Source: SZAS-103 sp036496805 (lineage in GTDB: Bacteria > Pseudomonadota > Gammaproteobacteria > Xanthomonadales > Xanthomonadaceae). From it: a stretch of DNA of 64,000 nucleotides. The stretch is taken from contig DASXKN010000020.1 in NCBI GenBank assembly GCA_036496805.1, positions 124,001 through 188,000 on the forward strand, given 5' to 3'. A program made the position numbers and the translations under genes. Under the pieces are notes generated by a model. It did not search any database. It saw nothing but the letters and a program-made list of their open reading frames with translations, and was not told the origin of the DNA. Positions 54,992-64,000 of the stretch are shown here, piece by piece (within the stretch, counting starts at the first letter, position 1; every line of letters starts with the position of its first letter).

Positions 54992-57514
54992 ATGACCGAC
55001 TCATCCACCGCCACGATCGCGCCCCCGCGTCGGGCGCCATGGTGGGCGCTGCTGCTGGGCAGGCTGCTCGATCCGTGGATCCGACTGCGGATCGAACCGG
55101 CCGATGAAGTCGCCGCACTCGCCGCCGACACGCGGCCGTTGTGCTTCGTGCTCGAACGCTACGGCCTGTCGAGTGCGCTCATCCTCGAACGCGCCTGCCG
55201 CGAAGCGGGCCTGCCTTCGCCGCTGACGCCGCGGGCCGGCGATCCGCTCGGCCGCCAGCGCGCCTACATCGCGCTTTCGCGCCGGCGCGCCTCGTGGTTC
55301 GGGCGGCCGCGCACGCGCACCCATTCGGAGAGCCTGGCGAAGCTGCTCGAGCGCCAGCGCAGCCAGCCCGACCTCGACATCCAGCTCGTGCCGGTGTCGA
55401 TCTTCGTCGGCCGCGCGCCGGACCGGCAGTCGGGCTGGTTCTCGGTGCTGTTCTCGGAGAACTGGGAACTGGTCGGACGCTTCCGCCGCTTCCTGTCGAT
55501 CCTGCTCAACGGCCGCAACACCATCGTCCAGTTCGCCGCACCGGTGCCGCTGCGCACGGCGATCGCCGAGCAACTGCCGCCCGAACGCACGGTGCGCAAG
55601 CTCTCGCGCGTGCTGCGCGTGCACTTCGCGCGCATCCGCGCGGCCATCATCGGCCCGGACCTGTCGCACCGCAGGCTGCTGGTCGACAAGGTGCTGGCCA
55701 CCGACGCGGTGCGCCAGGCGATCGCCGACCAGGCGCGCAAGGACAACAAGCCGGTCGAGGACGCGTGGCGCAAGGCGCACGCGATGGCGTGGGAGATCGC
55801 GGCGGACTATTCGCATCCGGTCGTGCGCTCGCTGTCCTTCATGCTCACGCCGTTCTGGAACCGCATCTACGACGGCGTCGAAGTCCACCACCTCGAAACG
55901 CTCAAGGACATCGCGCCCGGGCACGAAGTGGTCTACGTGCCTTCGCACCGCAGCCACATGGACTACCTGCTGCTGTCCTACCTCCTGTATTCGCACGGCA
56001 TCGTGCCGCCGCACATCGTGGCCGGCGTCAACCTCAACATGCCGGTGATCGGCTCGCTGTTGCGCAAGGGCGGCGCCTTCTTCATCCGCCGCAGCATCCG
56101 CGGCAGCGCGATGTATTCGACCGTGCTCAGCGAATACGTGGCCCTGCTCGTGGGCGAGGGTTTCTCGCTGGAGTACTTCATCGAGGGTGGCCGCTCGCGC
56201 ACCGGGCGCCTGCTGCAGCCGCAGGGCGGCATGCTGGCGATGACCGTGCGCGGCTTCCTGCGCGAACCGCGCCGACCGATCGTGTTCCAGCCGGTGTACC
56301 TGGGCTACGAGAAGGTGATGGAAGGCAAGAGCTACCTCGACGAGCTCACCGGCCGGCCCAAGCAGAAGGAGACCGTATGGGCGCTGCTGCGCGGCGCCTT
56401 CGGCATCCTGCGCAACCGCTACGGGCGGGTGGCGGTGAGCTTCGGCGAACCAATCAGGCTCGACGACGTCCTCGCGGCGCGGGCGCCCGACTGGCGGCAA
56501 CGGCCGATCGCCGGCGACGAGCGCCCGAAGTGGTTGCGCGAAGCGGTCGACGACCTTGCCCTGCGCATCCAGGTGAACATCAACCGCTGCGCCGACGTCA
56601 ATCCGATCAACCTGCTCGCCCTGACCGTGCTGTCGAGCCCGAAGCACGCGATGGCCGAAGCCGACCTGCTGGAGCTGATCGCGCTGTACAAGCGCCTGCT
56701 CGCGGCCACGCCCTATTCCGACCGCGTCACCGTCACCCACATGGAGCCGTTCCAGATCGTCGAGTACGGCGAGACCATGGGAGTCCTCCAGCGCACCGCG
56801 CATCCGCTCGGCGACGTGCTGTCGATGGACGAGGAAACCGCGGTGCTGCAGACGTACTACCGCAACAACGTCCTGCACCTGTTCAATGCCGCGGCGTGGG
56901 TCGCCTGCTGCTTCCAGAACAACCGCCGCATGAGCCGCGACGGCGTGCTGCGCCTGGGCCGCACGCTGTACCCGTTCCTCCAGAACGAGCTCTTCCTGCC
57001 GTGGACGCCGGAACAGTACGTCGAGCGCGTGCAGGCAACCATCGAGCTGTTCATCGCCGAAGGCCTGCTCACCTTCGATGCGGCGTCGGGTTACCTCGGC
57101 CGCGGCCCCGGCCAGACCGACGAGGTGTTCCGCCTGCGCACGATCGCGCACAGCCTGCAGCAGGCGTTCGAGCGCTACTTCATCGCGGTCGCGGTGCTGG
57201 TGAAGAACGGCCCGCGCACGCTCTCGGTGGGCGAGCTCGAGAACCTGTGCCAGATGACCGCGCAGCGGCTGTCCCTGCTGTATGCGGACACCGCGCCGGA
57301 GTTCTTCGACAAGTCATTGTTCCGCGGTTTCATCAACAAGCTGCGCGAGCTGGGCGTGGTGAAGACCGACGAGAACGGCAAGCTCGACTTCGGCGAACAG
57401 CTCGAAGCCTGGGCCAAGGACGCCAAGCTGATCCTCGGCCGCGAACTGCGGCACACGATCCTGAAAGTGACGCCGGAGACGGCGCGCGGCGCGCCGCCCG
57501 CTTCCGCCGCCTGA
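54992..57514 (+). CDS. plsB: Glycerol-3-phosphate acyltransferase PlsB
   Basis: This 840-residue inner-membrane enzyme makes 1-acylglycerol-3-phosphate, the first step of phospholipid synthesis. Acyltransferase motifs are HRSHMD (catalytic HX4D), GGAFFIRR, IEGGRSRTG and VYLGYEKV. The start at 54992 (MTDSSTATIAPP) is chosen; an ATG at 54968 in frame would add eight residues. Confidence 0.94.
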   Translation: MTDSSTATIAPPRRAPWWALLLGRLLDPWIRLRIEPADEVAALAADTRPLCFVLERYGLSSALILERACREAGLPSPLTPRAGDPLGRQRAYIALSRRRASWFGRPRTRTHSESLAKLLERQRSQPDLDIQLVPVSIFVGRAPDRQSGWFSVLFSENWELVGRFRRFLSILLNGRNTIVQFAAPVPLRTAIAEQLPPERTVRKLSRVLRVHFARIRAAIIGPDLSHRRLLVDKVLATDAVRQAIADQARKDNKPVEDAWRKAHAMAWEIAADYSHPVVRSLSFMLTPFWNRIYDGVEVHHLETLKDIAPGHEVVYVPSHRSHMDYLLLSYLLYSHGIVPPHIVAGVNLNMPVIGSLLRKGGAFFIRRSIRGSAMYSTVLSEYVALLVGEGFSLEYFIEGGRSRTGRLLQPQGGMLAMTVRGFLREPRRPIVFQPVYLGYEKVMEGKSYLDELTGRPKQKETVWALLRGAFGILRNRYGRVAVSFGEPIRLDDVLAARAPDWRQRPIAGDERPKWLREAVDDLALRIQVNINRCADVNPINLLALTVLSSPKHAMAEADLLELIALYKRLLAATPYSDRVTVTHMEPFQIVEYGETMGVLQRTAHPLGDVLSMDEETAVLQTYYRNNVLHLFNAAAWVACCFQNNRRMSRDGVLRLGRTLYPFLQNELFLPWTPEQYVERVQATIELFIAEGLLTFDAASGYLGRGPGQTDEVFRLRTIAHSLQQAFERYFIAVAVLVKNGPRTLSVGELENLCQMTAQRLSLLYADTAPEFFDKSLFRGFINKLRELGVVKTDENGKLDFGEQLEAWAKDAKLILGRELRHTILKVTPETARGAPPASAA

Positions 57515-57619
57515 CGGATGCAACGCGCGGGCGGACCGACGCCCGCCGCCGGTGTGGCCGCGGTGCGCTGGAAGCCTCGCGGATGGCGAGGCCGTTCTTC
57601 GTCCCGCAGTACCTTCCGC

Positions 57620-60010
57620 CTACTGCACGGTCAGCTTGATGTTGTCCACGAAGAAAGCTGTGCCGAGGCGCGTCGATTCCCCCGGAGCGACGAAGGCGAG
57701 CACTACCGTCTGCCCGATCCAGGGCGTCATGTCGTAGCTGTGCACGACGTAGTTCCGGGGACAGTTGCTGGTGCAGGTCTGGTTGCCGTCGAGGTTGGAG
57801 AACGTCGCCAGCGTCGCCAGCACGTGGCCGCTCGTGTCCCGGACCTGGATCTGCATCGTGTCGACCGCCGAAGAGGAAAGCCCCTCGTTCTCCACCCACA
57901 CGGGAACCGACAGCGTCGCCGTCGTCTTGTACGAGAGCAGGGTCACCTGCTGCGACAGGGTCTCGTCGAAGCCGGGAACCGATTCGTTTTCCAGCAGCAC
58001 CTCGTACGTTCCGTTGGACGCCTTGCTGGCGACGTTGTTCGGCGTGTTCCCGAGGAACGCCGCGACCCACGGGGAGAACTGTCCGGTCTCGAAACTGGGA
58101 TTCTTGAGTAGCTGCAACGGCCCGCCGACGTTGACGGCCACCTGCTGCTTCACGACCGACGTCGCGCCCATGTCGTCGGTCACGTTTTCCTGCACGGTGA
58201 AGAAGCCGGTCGTCGCGTAGGCGTGGCTGGGATTGGTCGCGTTCGACGGCGGCGAGCCATCCCCGAAATACCAGGTGCGCTTGACGATTGTGCCGTCGCT
58301 GTCGGTGGACAGGTCGGTGAAGTCGACCGTCGATCCTGTCTCGGTGAAGGTGAAGTTCGCAACCGGTGGCTGGTTGCCCAGGCCGGCGCTGTCCGTGATC
58401 GCGTTCCCGATGATCATGCTGCCGCGTCCGCTCGCCATGTCGTAGCCAGGACCGGCCGGCTCCCGGCTGTTGTCGGTGTCCGTTATGTCGTGGAAATCGC
58501 TCGCCGGCAGCGCGTAGAGCACCGGGGCGGCGAAGCCGAGGCCTGGACCACGGGCTTCGAGCACGCGCGCCCAGGCGCCGGCGAACAGGGACGAGGCCAT
58601 TCCCGCGCCGCCCGTCTGGGTCAGCTCGAGCTTCTCGTAGACCAGCGAACCGGACGTCCCCGCGCCGTCGTAGCCGACGTCCGGCACGTCGCGGGTGCTG
58701 CCCGGCACGCCCAGCGCCGTCTGCCACGACGGCTGCGGTTCGAAGGTGCTCGGTCCGGTCCAGTTGTACCGAAAGCCGCTCTCGCGTATCCACAGGGTCG
58801 GGCTCGCGTTGAGGGTCGTGGGCGACGTCGAGACCACGTACGGCGAGGAGGCCGGCCAGCTCTGCCCGGCACAGCCCAGGGGGCCCTTCGTCTCGTAGGG
58901 GGACTCGGTGGTGACCGAGAACGTCTGCCCCTGCGCCACGGCCGCAGCGAGGATCGCATCGTCCGCGGCGGCCGAGCCGTCGGCCTGGGCATCGACCTCG
59001 CACTCGCCGACCGAGGCCTGGATGATCTTGGCCTCGTTGGCCGCGACGATCGTGTTGAGGTCGGCCGCCAGGTTGGCGTTCGAAAGGTCCGGCACGACGT
59101 AGAAGATCAGCTTCTTGACGCCCCCGGCCATGCCGACGAGGTTCTGGCTGTCGACGTCCCATTCCTCCCAGTTCTTGGAGCTTTTGCCCCAGCCGTTGGT
59201 GTGCACGGACGTGTAGTTCACGGGTGGCAACCCGCTGTTCCTGGCGAATGCGTCGAGGTCGGTCAGCACCCTTTCCAGCCTGCCGTTCGTGACGAGGCCG
59301 ACGACGACATCGGAGGCCGGCGCCGTGTTTGCGCCGCCGTAGATCGTGGAGAACTCGGTCGGGTAATGGGCCTGGATGGCCTGCGTGCCGACGCCCGGTG
59401 ACGTCGGCATGGAGGGGGTCTGTGCCTGGTGCACCTCCTGCAGGCCGAGCACGGCGAGCACGGCCCCGGCCAGCGCGGTCGGAACGCGGGCCTCGTCGGT
59501 GTTCGCATAGGCGATGCGCCCGTCGGCGGTGCGCACCTGCGCGAACGTCGTCATGAACGCGTCGCGCGCCGTCGCGGCCGTGCCGTCAGCCGATACCAGC
59601 AGCCGGTTCGGCGCGATGACGATGTTCGTGAAGCCGCGGGCGGCGAGATAGTCCGCGACTTGTTTCGCCTGCGCCTGCGTGGGCGCGTATCGCGCGAGGA
59701 AATCGTCGGTACTCAACAGATGCGGCGCGGCATGCGCGGCCTGCTTGCGCGCGTTGTCGGCGATCAGGGCATCCAGGCCGGCGCGGTCGCGCATCTTCAG
59801 CGCGACCTCGACATGGATCGGCTGGCTCATCGGCAACGCGCCGATCACCGCCTCGCCGGGATGCAGTCGGGTCGGCTGCGCGATCGACTGCAGCGATGCG
59901 GGGGCGGCGATCGCACCAGCCGCGCACAGAGCGGTGGTGATGGCCACGGCGAGTGCCGCATGAAGACGCGGCGCGTGGACGGAACGGTGCGACTTGATGA
60001 TGGTGTTCAT
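57620..60010 (-). CDS. Secreted S53 (sedolisin)-type protein with PKD domain, catalytic Ser replaced by Gly
   Basis: A 796-residue protein: signal peptide (about 1-36), Pro-kumamolisin activation domain (about 60-195), S53 domain (about 215-540), PKD domain (about 548-635) and a C-terminal beta domain with carbohydrate-binding-like composition. The Glu/Asp pair is present in EEWDVDSQ (E283, D287), but the Ser of the GTS motif is Gly470 (TGGAGMASSLF). The calcium-site segment GYDMASGRGS is kept. If proteolysis needs that Ser, this is a pseudo-enzyme. First of three tandem paralogues by coordinate. Confidence 0.85.
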   Translation of the reverse strand: MNTIIKSHRSVHAPRLHAALAVAITTALCAAGAIAAPASLQSIAQPTRLHPGEAVIGALPMSQPIHVEVALKMRDRAGLDALIADNARKQAAHAAPHLLSTDDFLARYAPTQAQAKQVADYLAARGFTNIVIAPNRLLVSADGTAATARDAFMTTFAQVRTADGRIAYANTDEARVPTALAGAVLAVLGLQEVHQAQTPSMPTSPGVGTQAIQAHYPTEFSTIYGGANTAPASDVVVGLVTNGRLERVLTDLDAFARNSGLPPVNYTSVHTNGWGKSSKNWEEWDVDSQNLVGMAGGVKKLIFYVVPDLSNANLAADLNTIVAANEAKIIQASVGECEVDAQADGSAAADDAILAAAVAQGQTFSVTTESPYETKGPLGCAGQSWPASSPYVVSTSPTTLNASPTLWIRESGFRYNWTGPSTFEPQPSWQTALGVPGSTRDVPDVGYDGAGTSGSLVYEKLELTQTGGAGMASSLFAGAWARVLEARGPGLGFAAPVLYALPASDFHDITDTDNSREPAGPGYDMASGRGSMIIGNAITDSAGLGNQPPVANFTFTETGSTVDFTDLSTDSDGTIVKRTWYFGDGSPPSNATNPSHAYATTGFFTVQENVTDDMGATSVVKQQVAVNVGGPLQLLKNPSFETGQFSPWVAAFLGNTPNNVASKASNGTYEVLLENESVPGFDETLSQQVTLLSYKTTATLSVPVWVENEGLSSSAVDTMQIQVRDTSGHVLATLATFSNLDGNQTCTSNCPRNYVVHSYDMTPWIGQTVVLAFVAPGESTRLGTAFFVDNIKLTVQ

Positions 60011-60126
60011 CGGAATCCCCCTGGATCGTGGAAGTGGTCGCGCGGTGGTTCGGCTATTTCGGTCGGGTGGTCCTTTGGAAGGCGCCGGTCCGCGCGGAGT
60101 TCCGGCGTCGCATGCCATCACGGGGT

Positions 60127-62487
60127 CTATTGCGTGGCCAGGGTCACGTCGTCGACCCTGAAGTAGCCGCCGGTTCTGCTCGTGTCGGCGTTCGCGGCGC
60201 CGCGGAACCGCACCACCAGCGTCTGCCCGATGTAAGGCGTCATGTCGTACGAGTGGGTGACGTAGCCGGCCGAGGCATCGTTGTTGGTGAACGTCGCCAG
60301 GGTGGCGAAGGCCTTGGCTCCGTCCGACGCGGCCAGTTCCACGTACAGCGTTTCCGTCTGGTCCGCCGCCAGGCTGCCATTGGCGATCCAGAGGTGGAAG
60401 GCCAGGGTCGCGGAGGACTTCCCGGCTGGAAGCTTGACCTTCTGGTTCAGGCTGCTCCAGCGCTGGTAGTTGATGTTCGCAGAATGGCTTCCGTCGAACG
60501 CGTCCGCAGGATTGCCGTCGAGGGTAATGCTCTGGCCGCCGCTGGCATGGATGTACCAGGGCGCGAAGGTGCCGCCGGTCTCGAAGCCCGGATTGCCGAT
60601 CAATTGCCCGATGGAGACGACGAACGGCTTCGTCAGGCTGTCCTTCAACCCGTGGTTGTCGGTCACGGTGTCCACGACGGAGTAGGTCCCGTCGGTAAGG
60701 TAGGCGTGGCTGGCGCTCGCCGTCGTGGCCACCGTTCCGTCGCCGAAGTCCCAGTGGTGCGAGTTGATGGTGCCGGTCCTGTCGATGGACGTGTCGATGA
60801 CCGAGAGCGATCCCGGGCCGGTCTGGTTGAGATTGAAGTTGGCGACCAGGGGCCGGGCGTCGTTGACGCCGTTGGCGATGATGATGCTGCCGCGACCGCT
60901 CGCGAAATCGTAGCCCGTGCCGGCGGTCTCGCCATGGTTGCCTCCCGACACGATGTCGTGGAAATCGGCGGCCGGCATGCTGTAAACGACCGGCGCGGCA
61001 AAGCCGGAGTTGCCGCCCCACTTGATCAGGTATTGCGCCCACATGCTGGCGAAGATCGAGGCGGACAGGCCGGTGCCGCCGATCGCCGTGAATCCCGAAT
61101 CGACGAAGGTCTGTGAACCCGAATTCGGGTTGCCGTCATAGGCGATGTCGGGCACCCCACGCTTCGTTCCCGGTACGCCGAACGAGGTCTGCCAGCTCGG
61201 CATCGACTCGAAGGTGCTCGGGCTGCCGCCGGTCTGCTGCCATACCTGCTCGAAGCTCCACGTGTTCGTCGGCCCGTTCAACGAGGTTCCGCCCACGGCG
61301 ACCACGTACCGGGATGACGCCGGCCAGAGTGGTGCGTCGCTTCCGTCTCCGCATTCGTCGGCGCCGGCATTGCCGGCCGGGACCGAGAACGTCATCCCCT
61401 GCGCCACGGCAGCCGCCAGGAGGGTGTCGTCGGCAGCGGCGGAACCGTCGGCCAGCGCATCGGTTTCGCACTCGCCCACCGAGGCCACGACGACCTTGGC
61501 CTTGTTGGCCGTGACGATGGCATTGAGGCCGGAGGTCACGTTGGCGGCGGACAGGTCCGGCGTGTCGTAGAACAGGATCTTCACGTAGCTTCCGGCGCCG
61601 ACCATCGCCGCGATCACCTGGCTGTCCAGGGCCCATTCGTCGGCGTGGGAGGTGTCGGAACCGCCTCCGTTGACCTTGACCACCTGGTAGGTGAAAAGCC
61701 CGTGCTGGCTGATGAGCGTCTCGTAGGCATCGAGGTCGGTAAGGACGGACGTCAGGTTGCCGTCGCTGAGGATCCCGACGTTGAACGAGGGATGGGAAAT
61801 CAGGCCGTTGTCGTAGATGTAGTTGAACTCGGCGGGGGCATGGCCCTGCATGACCTCGGCATGCACCTGCCCGGACGCCGCGCGCAGCGCGAAGGTGTGG
61901 TAGCGGTGCACGTCCTGCAGGCCGACCACGGCCTGCACGGAGTCGGCGAGCGACGCGGGGATGCGGGCCTCATCCGTGTTCGCGTAGGCCATCCGGCCGT
62001 CGCTCGCGCGAACCTGCGCGAAACTCGTCGCGAATGCGTCGCGCGCCGTCGCCACCGTGCCGTCGGCCGACACCAGCAGGCGGTTCGGCGCGACGACGAT
62101 GTTCGTGAAGCCGCGGGCGGCGAGATAGTCCGCGACTTCCTGCGCCTGCGCCTGCGCGGGCGCGTGCTGCGCGAGGAACTCGTCGGCGCTCAGCAACTGC
62201 GGTGCGGTGTGCGCGGCCTGTTTGCGCGCGTTGTCGGCGATCAGCGCATCGAGGCCGGCGCGGTCGCGCATCTTCAGCGCCACCTCGACGTGGATCGGTT
62301 GGTTCATCGGCAAGGCGCCGACCACCGCATCGCCGGCATGCAACCGGATCGGCTGGGCTATCGAGAGCATCGACACGGGCGCGGCGATCGCACCGGTCGC
62401 GCACAGGGCGGCGGCAACGGCCAGGGCGAGCGTGGCGCGAAGACGGTGCACGCAGGCGGCACGGGGCGGCGCGAAGATGTTGCTCAT
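60127..62487 (-). CDS. Secreted S53-type protein with PKD domain, catalytic Ser replaced by Gly (paralogue 2)
   Basis: A 786-residue paralogue with the same layout and a nearly identical N-terminal 190 residues. DEWALDSQ retains Glu284 and Asp288; the GTS position reads IGGTGLSASIF with Gly473. The oxyanion position usually Asp in S53 is Asn373 (PAGNAG). GYDFASGRGS is retained. PKD domain and beta-rich end follow. GGGGG lies near the ATG at 62487. Confidence 0.85.
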   Translation of the reverse strand: MSNIFAPPRAACVHRLRATLALAVAAALCATGAIAAPVSMLSIAQPIRLHAGDAVVGALPMNQPIHVEVALKMRDRAGLDALIADNARKQAAHTAPQLLSADEFLAQHAPAQAQAQEVADYLAARGFTNIVVAPNRLLVSADGTVATARDAFATSFAQVRASDGRMAYANTDEARIPASLADSVQAVVGLQDVHRYHTFALRAASGQVHAEVMQGHAPAEFNYIYDNGLISHPSFNVGILSDGNLTSVLTDLDAYETLISQHGLFTYQVVKVNGGGSDTSHADEWALDSQVIAAMVGAGSYVKILFYDTPDLSAANVTSGLNAIVTANKAKVVVASVGECETDALADGSAAADDTLLAAAVAQGMTFSVPAGNAGADECGDGSDAPLWPASSRYVVAVGGTSLNGPTNTWSFEQVWQQTGGSPSTFESMPSWQTSFGVPGTKRGVPDIAYDGNPNSGSQTFVDSGFTAIGGTGLSASIFASMWAQYLIKWGGNSGFAAPVVYSMPAADFHDIVSGGNHGETAGTGYDFASGRGSIIIANGVNDARPLVANFNLNQTGPGSLSVIDTSIDRTGTINSHHWDFGDGTVATTASASHAYLTDGTYSVVDTVTDNHGLKDSLTKPFVVSIGQLIGNPGFETGGTFAPWYIHASGGQSITLDGNPADAFDGSHSANINYQRWSSLNQKVKLPAGKSSATLAFHLWIANGSLAADQTETLYVELAASDGAKAFATLATFTNNDASAGYVTHSYDMTPYIGQTLVVRFRGAANADTSRTGGYFRVDDVTLATQ

Positions 62488-62559
62488 CGAATTCCCCCAT
62501 CGGATGGAAGCCGGCGACACGCGGGCTGTCGCCGCGTGTCGCATTGCAAACGCGACCGA

Positions 62560-64000
62560 CTAGGGCGGCACGGTCAGCGTCACGTCGTCGACGTGGAACT
62601 TCATGTGCGTGACGCCCACTTTGCTGTCGTTGCTGGCATAACGGAACTGGACCACGACCCGCTGCCCCTTGAAGGCGCTCATGTCGTAGGCATGGGCGAC
62701 GTAACCGCTTCCGGCGTCCGCGTTCGTGAACGTGGCCAGCGTCGCCAGCACCGGGCCCTGTTCGGGCGCCGTGATCTCGACGGTCAGCGTGTCCGTCACG
62801 CCAGGCGTGACGCCCGGATCCTGCGCCCAGACGGGGACGGTCAGCGTCACCGACGACTTGTAAGCTGGAACCGTGACGACCTGGCGGAAGCTGCCCCTGG
62901 CAATCGAGGAGGCACTCAGGACGGAATAGGTACCGTCGAAGGCATCGGCCGGGTTGTTGTCGAGCCGCAGGTTGTTGGTGATCCACGGGCTGAAAGCGCC
63001 GGTCTCGAAACTCGGATTGGCCAGCAGTTGCGCGGCACCGGCAAAGAAGTCGACTTGCGCGCTGTCCTTCACGCCGTAGTTGTCGGTCACCGTCTCGACG
63101 ACGTGGTAGGCGCCGTCCGCGGCATAGGTATGGCTGGGGTTGGTCGCGCTGGAGCCTTGGCCGTCGCCGAAGTCCCAGTGGTGCGCCACGATCGTGCCGT
63201 CGTCGGTGGAGGTGTCGGTGAAGTGGGCGCTGTCGGGCGCCGTTTCGGTGATGCTGAAGCTGGCGACCGGGCGCTGGTTCTTCAGGTTGTTCGCATCGGT
63301 GAAGAAGCCGTCGAGGATGAGGCTGCCGCGACCGCTCGCGAAATCGTAGCCGGGGCCGGCGGTTTCGCCGTTGTTGCCGCCGAGGGTGATGTCGTGGAGG
63401 TCGGTCGACGGGATGCCGTAGACCACCGGCGCCGCGAATCCCGCGACGTTGTTCCAGTCCACGGTGGCCCATGCCGACGCGAAGATCGCCGAGGACAGGG
63501 CGGTGCCACCCACCGGGGTCAGAGCCAGGTTCACGTAGACCAGTGCGCCCGTGTTCGGATCGGCGTCGAAGGACAGGTCGGGCACGCCGCGGGTGGTCCC
63601 GGGCACGCCGAGCGTCGCCTGCCAGCTCGGCATCGGCTCGAACAGGCTCGGCGAACCGCCGCCGTCGATCCACACCCTCTCGCTCGACCGCTTGTCGACG
63701 CCGCCGAACAGGTGCGTGCCGCCGACCGCGATCACGTATTGCGAGGACGCAGGCCAGCTGGGCGCCAGGCTGCCGTCGCCGCATTCGTCCGCGCCCTGGT
63801 TGCCGGCCGCGACCACGAAGGTGATGCCTTGCGCGATCGCCGCCTGGAAGATCGCGTCGTCAGCGGCCGCCGAACCATCGCTGTTCGCATCGGTCTCGCA
63901 TTCGCCCAACCCGACGACCACGGTCTTCACGCGATCGAGCGTGACGGCGGCGTTGTAGTCCGCGGTAAGACTGGCATTCGTGAGATCCGGACCGTTGTAG
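62560..64000 (-). CDS. S53-type protein with PKD domain, catalytic Ser replaced by Ala (paralogue 3, cut by window edge)
   Basis: The frame runs off the end of the window, so the start, signal peptide and propeptide are missing; 479 residues are visible. GECETDANSDGSAAADDAIF, AAGNQGADECGDGS and GYDFASGRGS match the other two paralogues. The GTS position reads VGGTALSSAIF, with Ala for Ser. A PKD domain and beta-rich C-terminus ending VTLTVPP follow. The Glu/Asp pair lies outside the window. Confidence 0.85.
   Translation of the reverse strand, partial: YNGPDLTNASLTADYNAAVTLDRVKTVVVGLGECETDANSDGSAAADDAIFQAAIAQGITFVVAAGNQGADECGDGSLAPSWPASSQYVIAVGGTHLFGGVDKRSSERVWIDGGGSPSLFEPMPSWQATLGVPGTTRGVPDLSFDADPNTGALVYVNLALTPVGGTALSSAIFASAWATVDWNNVAGFAAPVVYGIPSTDLHDITLGGNNGETAGPGYDFASGRGSLILDGFFTDANNLKNQRPVASFSITETAPDSAHFTDTSTDDGTIVAHHWDFGDGQGSSATNPSHTYAADGAYHVVETVTDNYGVKDSAQVDFFAGAAQLLANPSFETGAFSPWITNNLRLDNNPADAFDGTYSVLSASSIARGSFRQVVTVPAYKSSVTLTVPVWAQDPGVTPGVTDTLTVEITAPEQGPVLATLATFTNADAGSGYVAHAYDMSAFKGQRVVVQFRYASNDSKVGVTHMKFHVDDVTLTVPP

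Noticed and set aside
57620..61042. A single S53 protein of 1140 residues reading back into the next paralogue
   Set aside because: The extension upstream of 60010 is antisense-like noise in the wrong frame of paralogue 2; the ATG at 60010 is followed by a signal peptide.

Overview
The window is a high-GC chromosomal segment of a gammaproteobacterium. Gene content and order point to the Xanthomonadales (Lysobacterales), most likely a Rhodanobacteraceae/Dokdonella-like lineage; this is inference, since no rRNA or species marker is present. Supporting signs are a split class II ribonucleotide reductase (nrdJa/nrdJb), a LysM-dprA-smg-topA-tsaC cluster divergent from def-fmt-rsmB, a TopA with Lys/Ala tail, a magnesium-type HemB without the cysteine cluster, and parAB next to rsmG. 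No tRNA, rRNA, CRISPR array, prophage or intact insertion sequence was seen.

Layout. 0-4.5 kb: tail of an unknown gene, then a minus-strand nrdJa / histone-H1-like / nrdJb cluster with a long structured leader and a 3' terminator. 4.5-7.4 kb: def-fmt-rsmB (minus). 7.5-13.6 kb: LysM protein, dprA, smg, topA, tsaC (plus). 13.6-17.5 kb: a large lipoprotein with a perfect CRP/Clp-type palindrome before it, and a DUF885 peptidase. 17.5-19.8 kb: small membrane protein and xthA (minus), then a remarkable series of hairpins leading into ltaE. 19.9-27 kb: MFS transporter, TIMP/NTR-like secreted protein, aldehyde dehydrogenase, gamma-carbonic anhydrase, small proteins, a YkgJ-type cysteine cluster protein, aroE, hemB. 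27-29.4 kb: an incomplete oligopeptide-type ABC transporter. 29.9-32.9 kb: SPFH-like protein, rsmG, parA, parB. 33-34.9 kb: a GT2 glycosyltransferase, a LAB_N membrane protein, rpmB, rpmG. 35.3-40.5 kb: two tandem paralogous transmembrane Ser/Thr kinases with repeat-containing C-termini. 40.6-47.4 kb: amidohydrolase, acs, EF-hand protein, fatty-acid desaturase, mutM. 47.5-51.1 kb: an ECF sigma factor paired with a third Ser/Thr kinase. 51.1-57.5 kb: tdk, rep, a lipoprotein, plsB. 57.6-64 kb: three tandem S53 (sedolisin)-type secreted proteins with PKD domains, the last cut by the window edge.

Most of the window is housekeeping. The unusual material is: (i) two intergenic regions built almost entirely of consecutive perfect hairpins (before ltaE, and between the sigma factor and its kinase); (ii) three S53 paralogues that all lack the catalytic serine of the G-T-S motif; (iii) an ECF sigma factor with Thr-Thr where acidic residues are usual, encoded beside a kinase; (iv) three independent short duplications of gene ends (nrdJa 3' end, parA/parB junction, mutM 5' end); (v) a structured leader and a possible NrdR box before the B12-dependent reductase, and an H1-like gene lying between its two halves.
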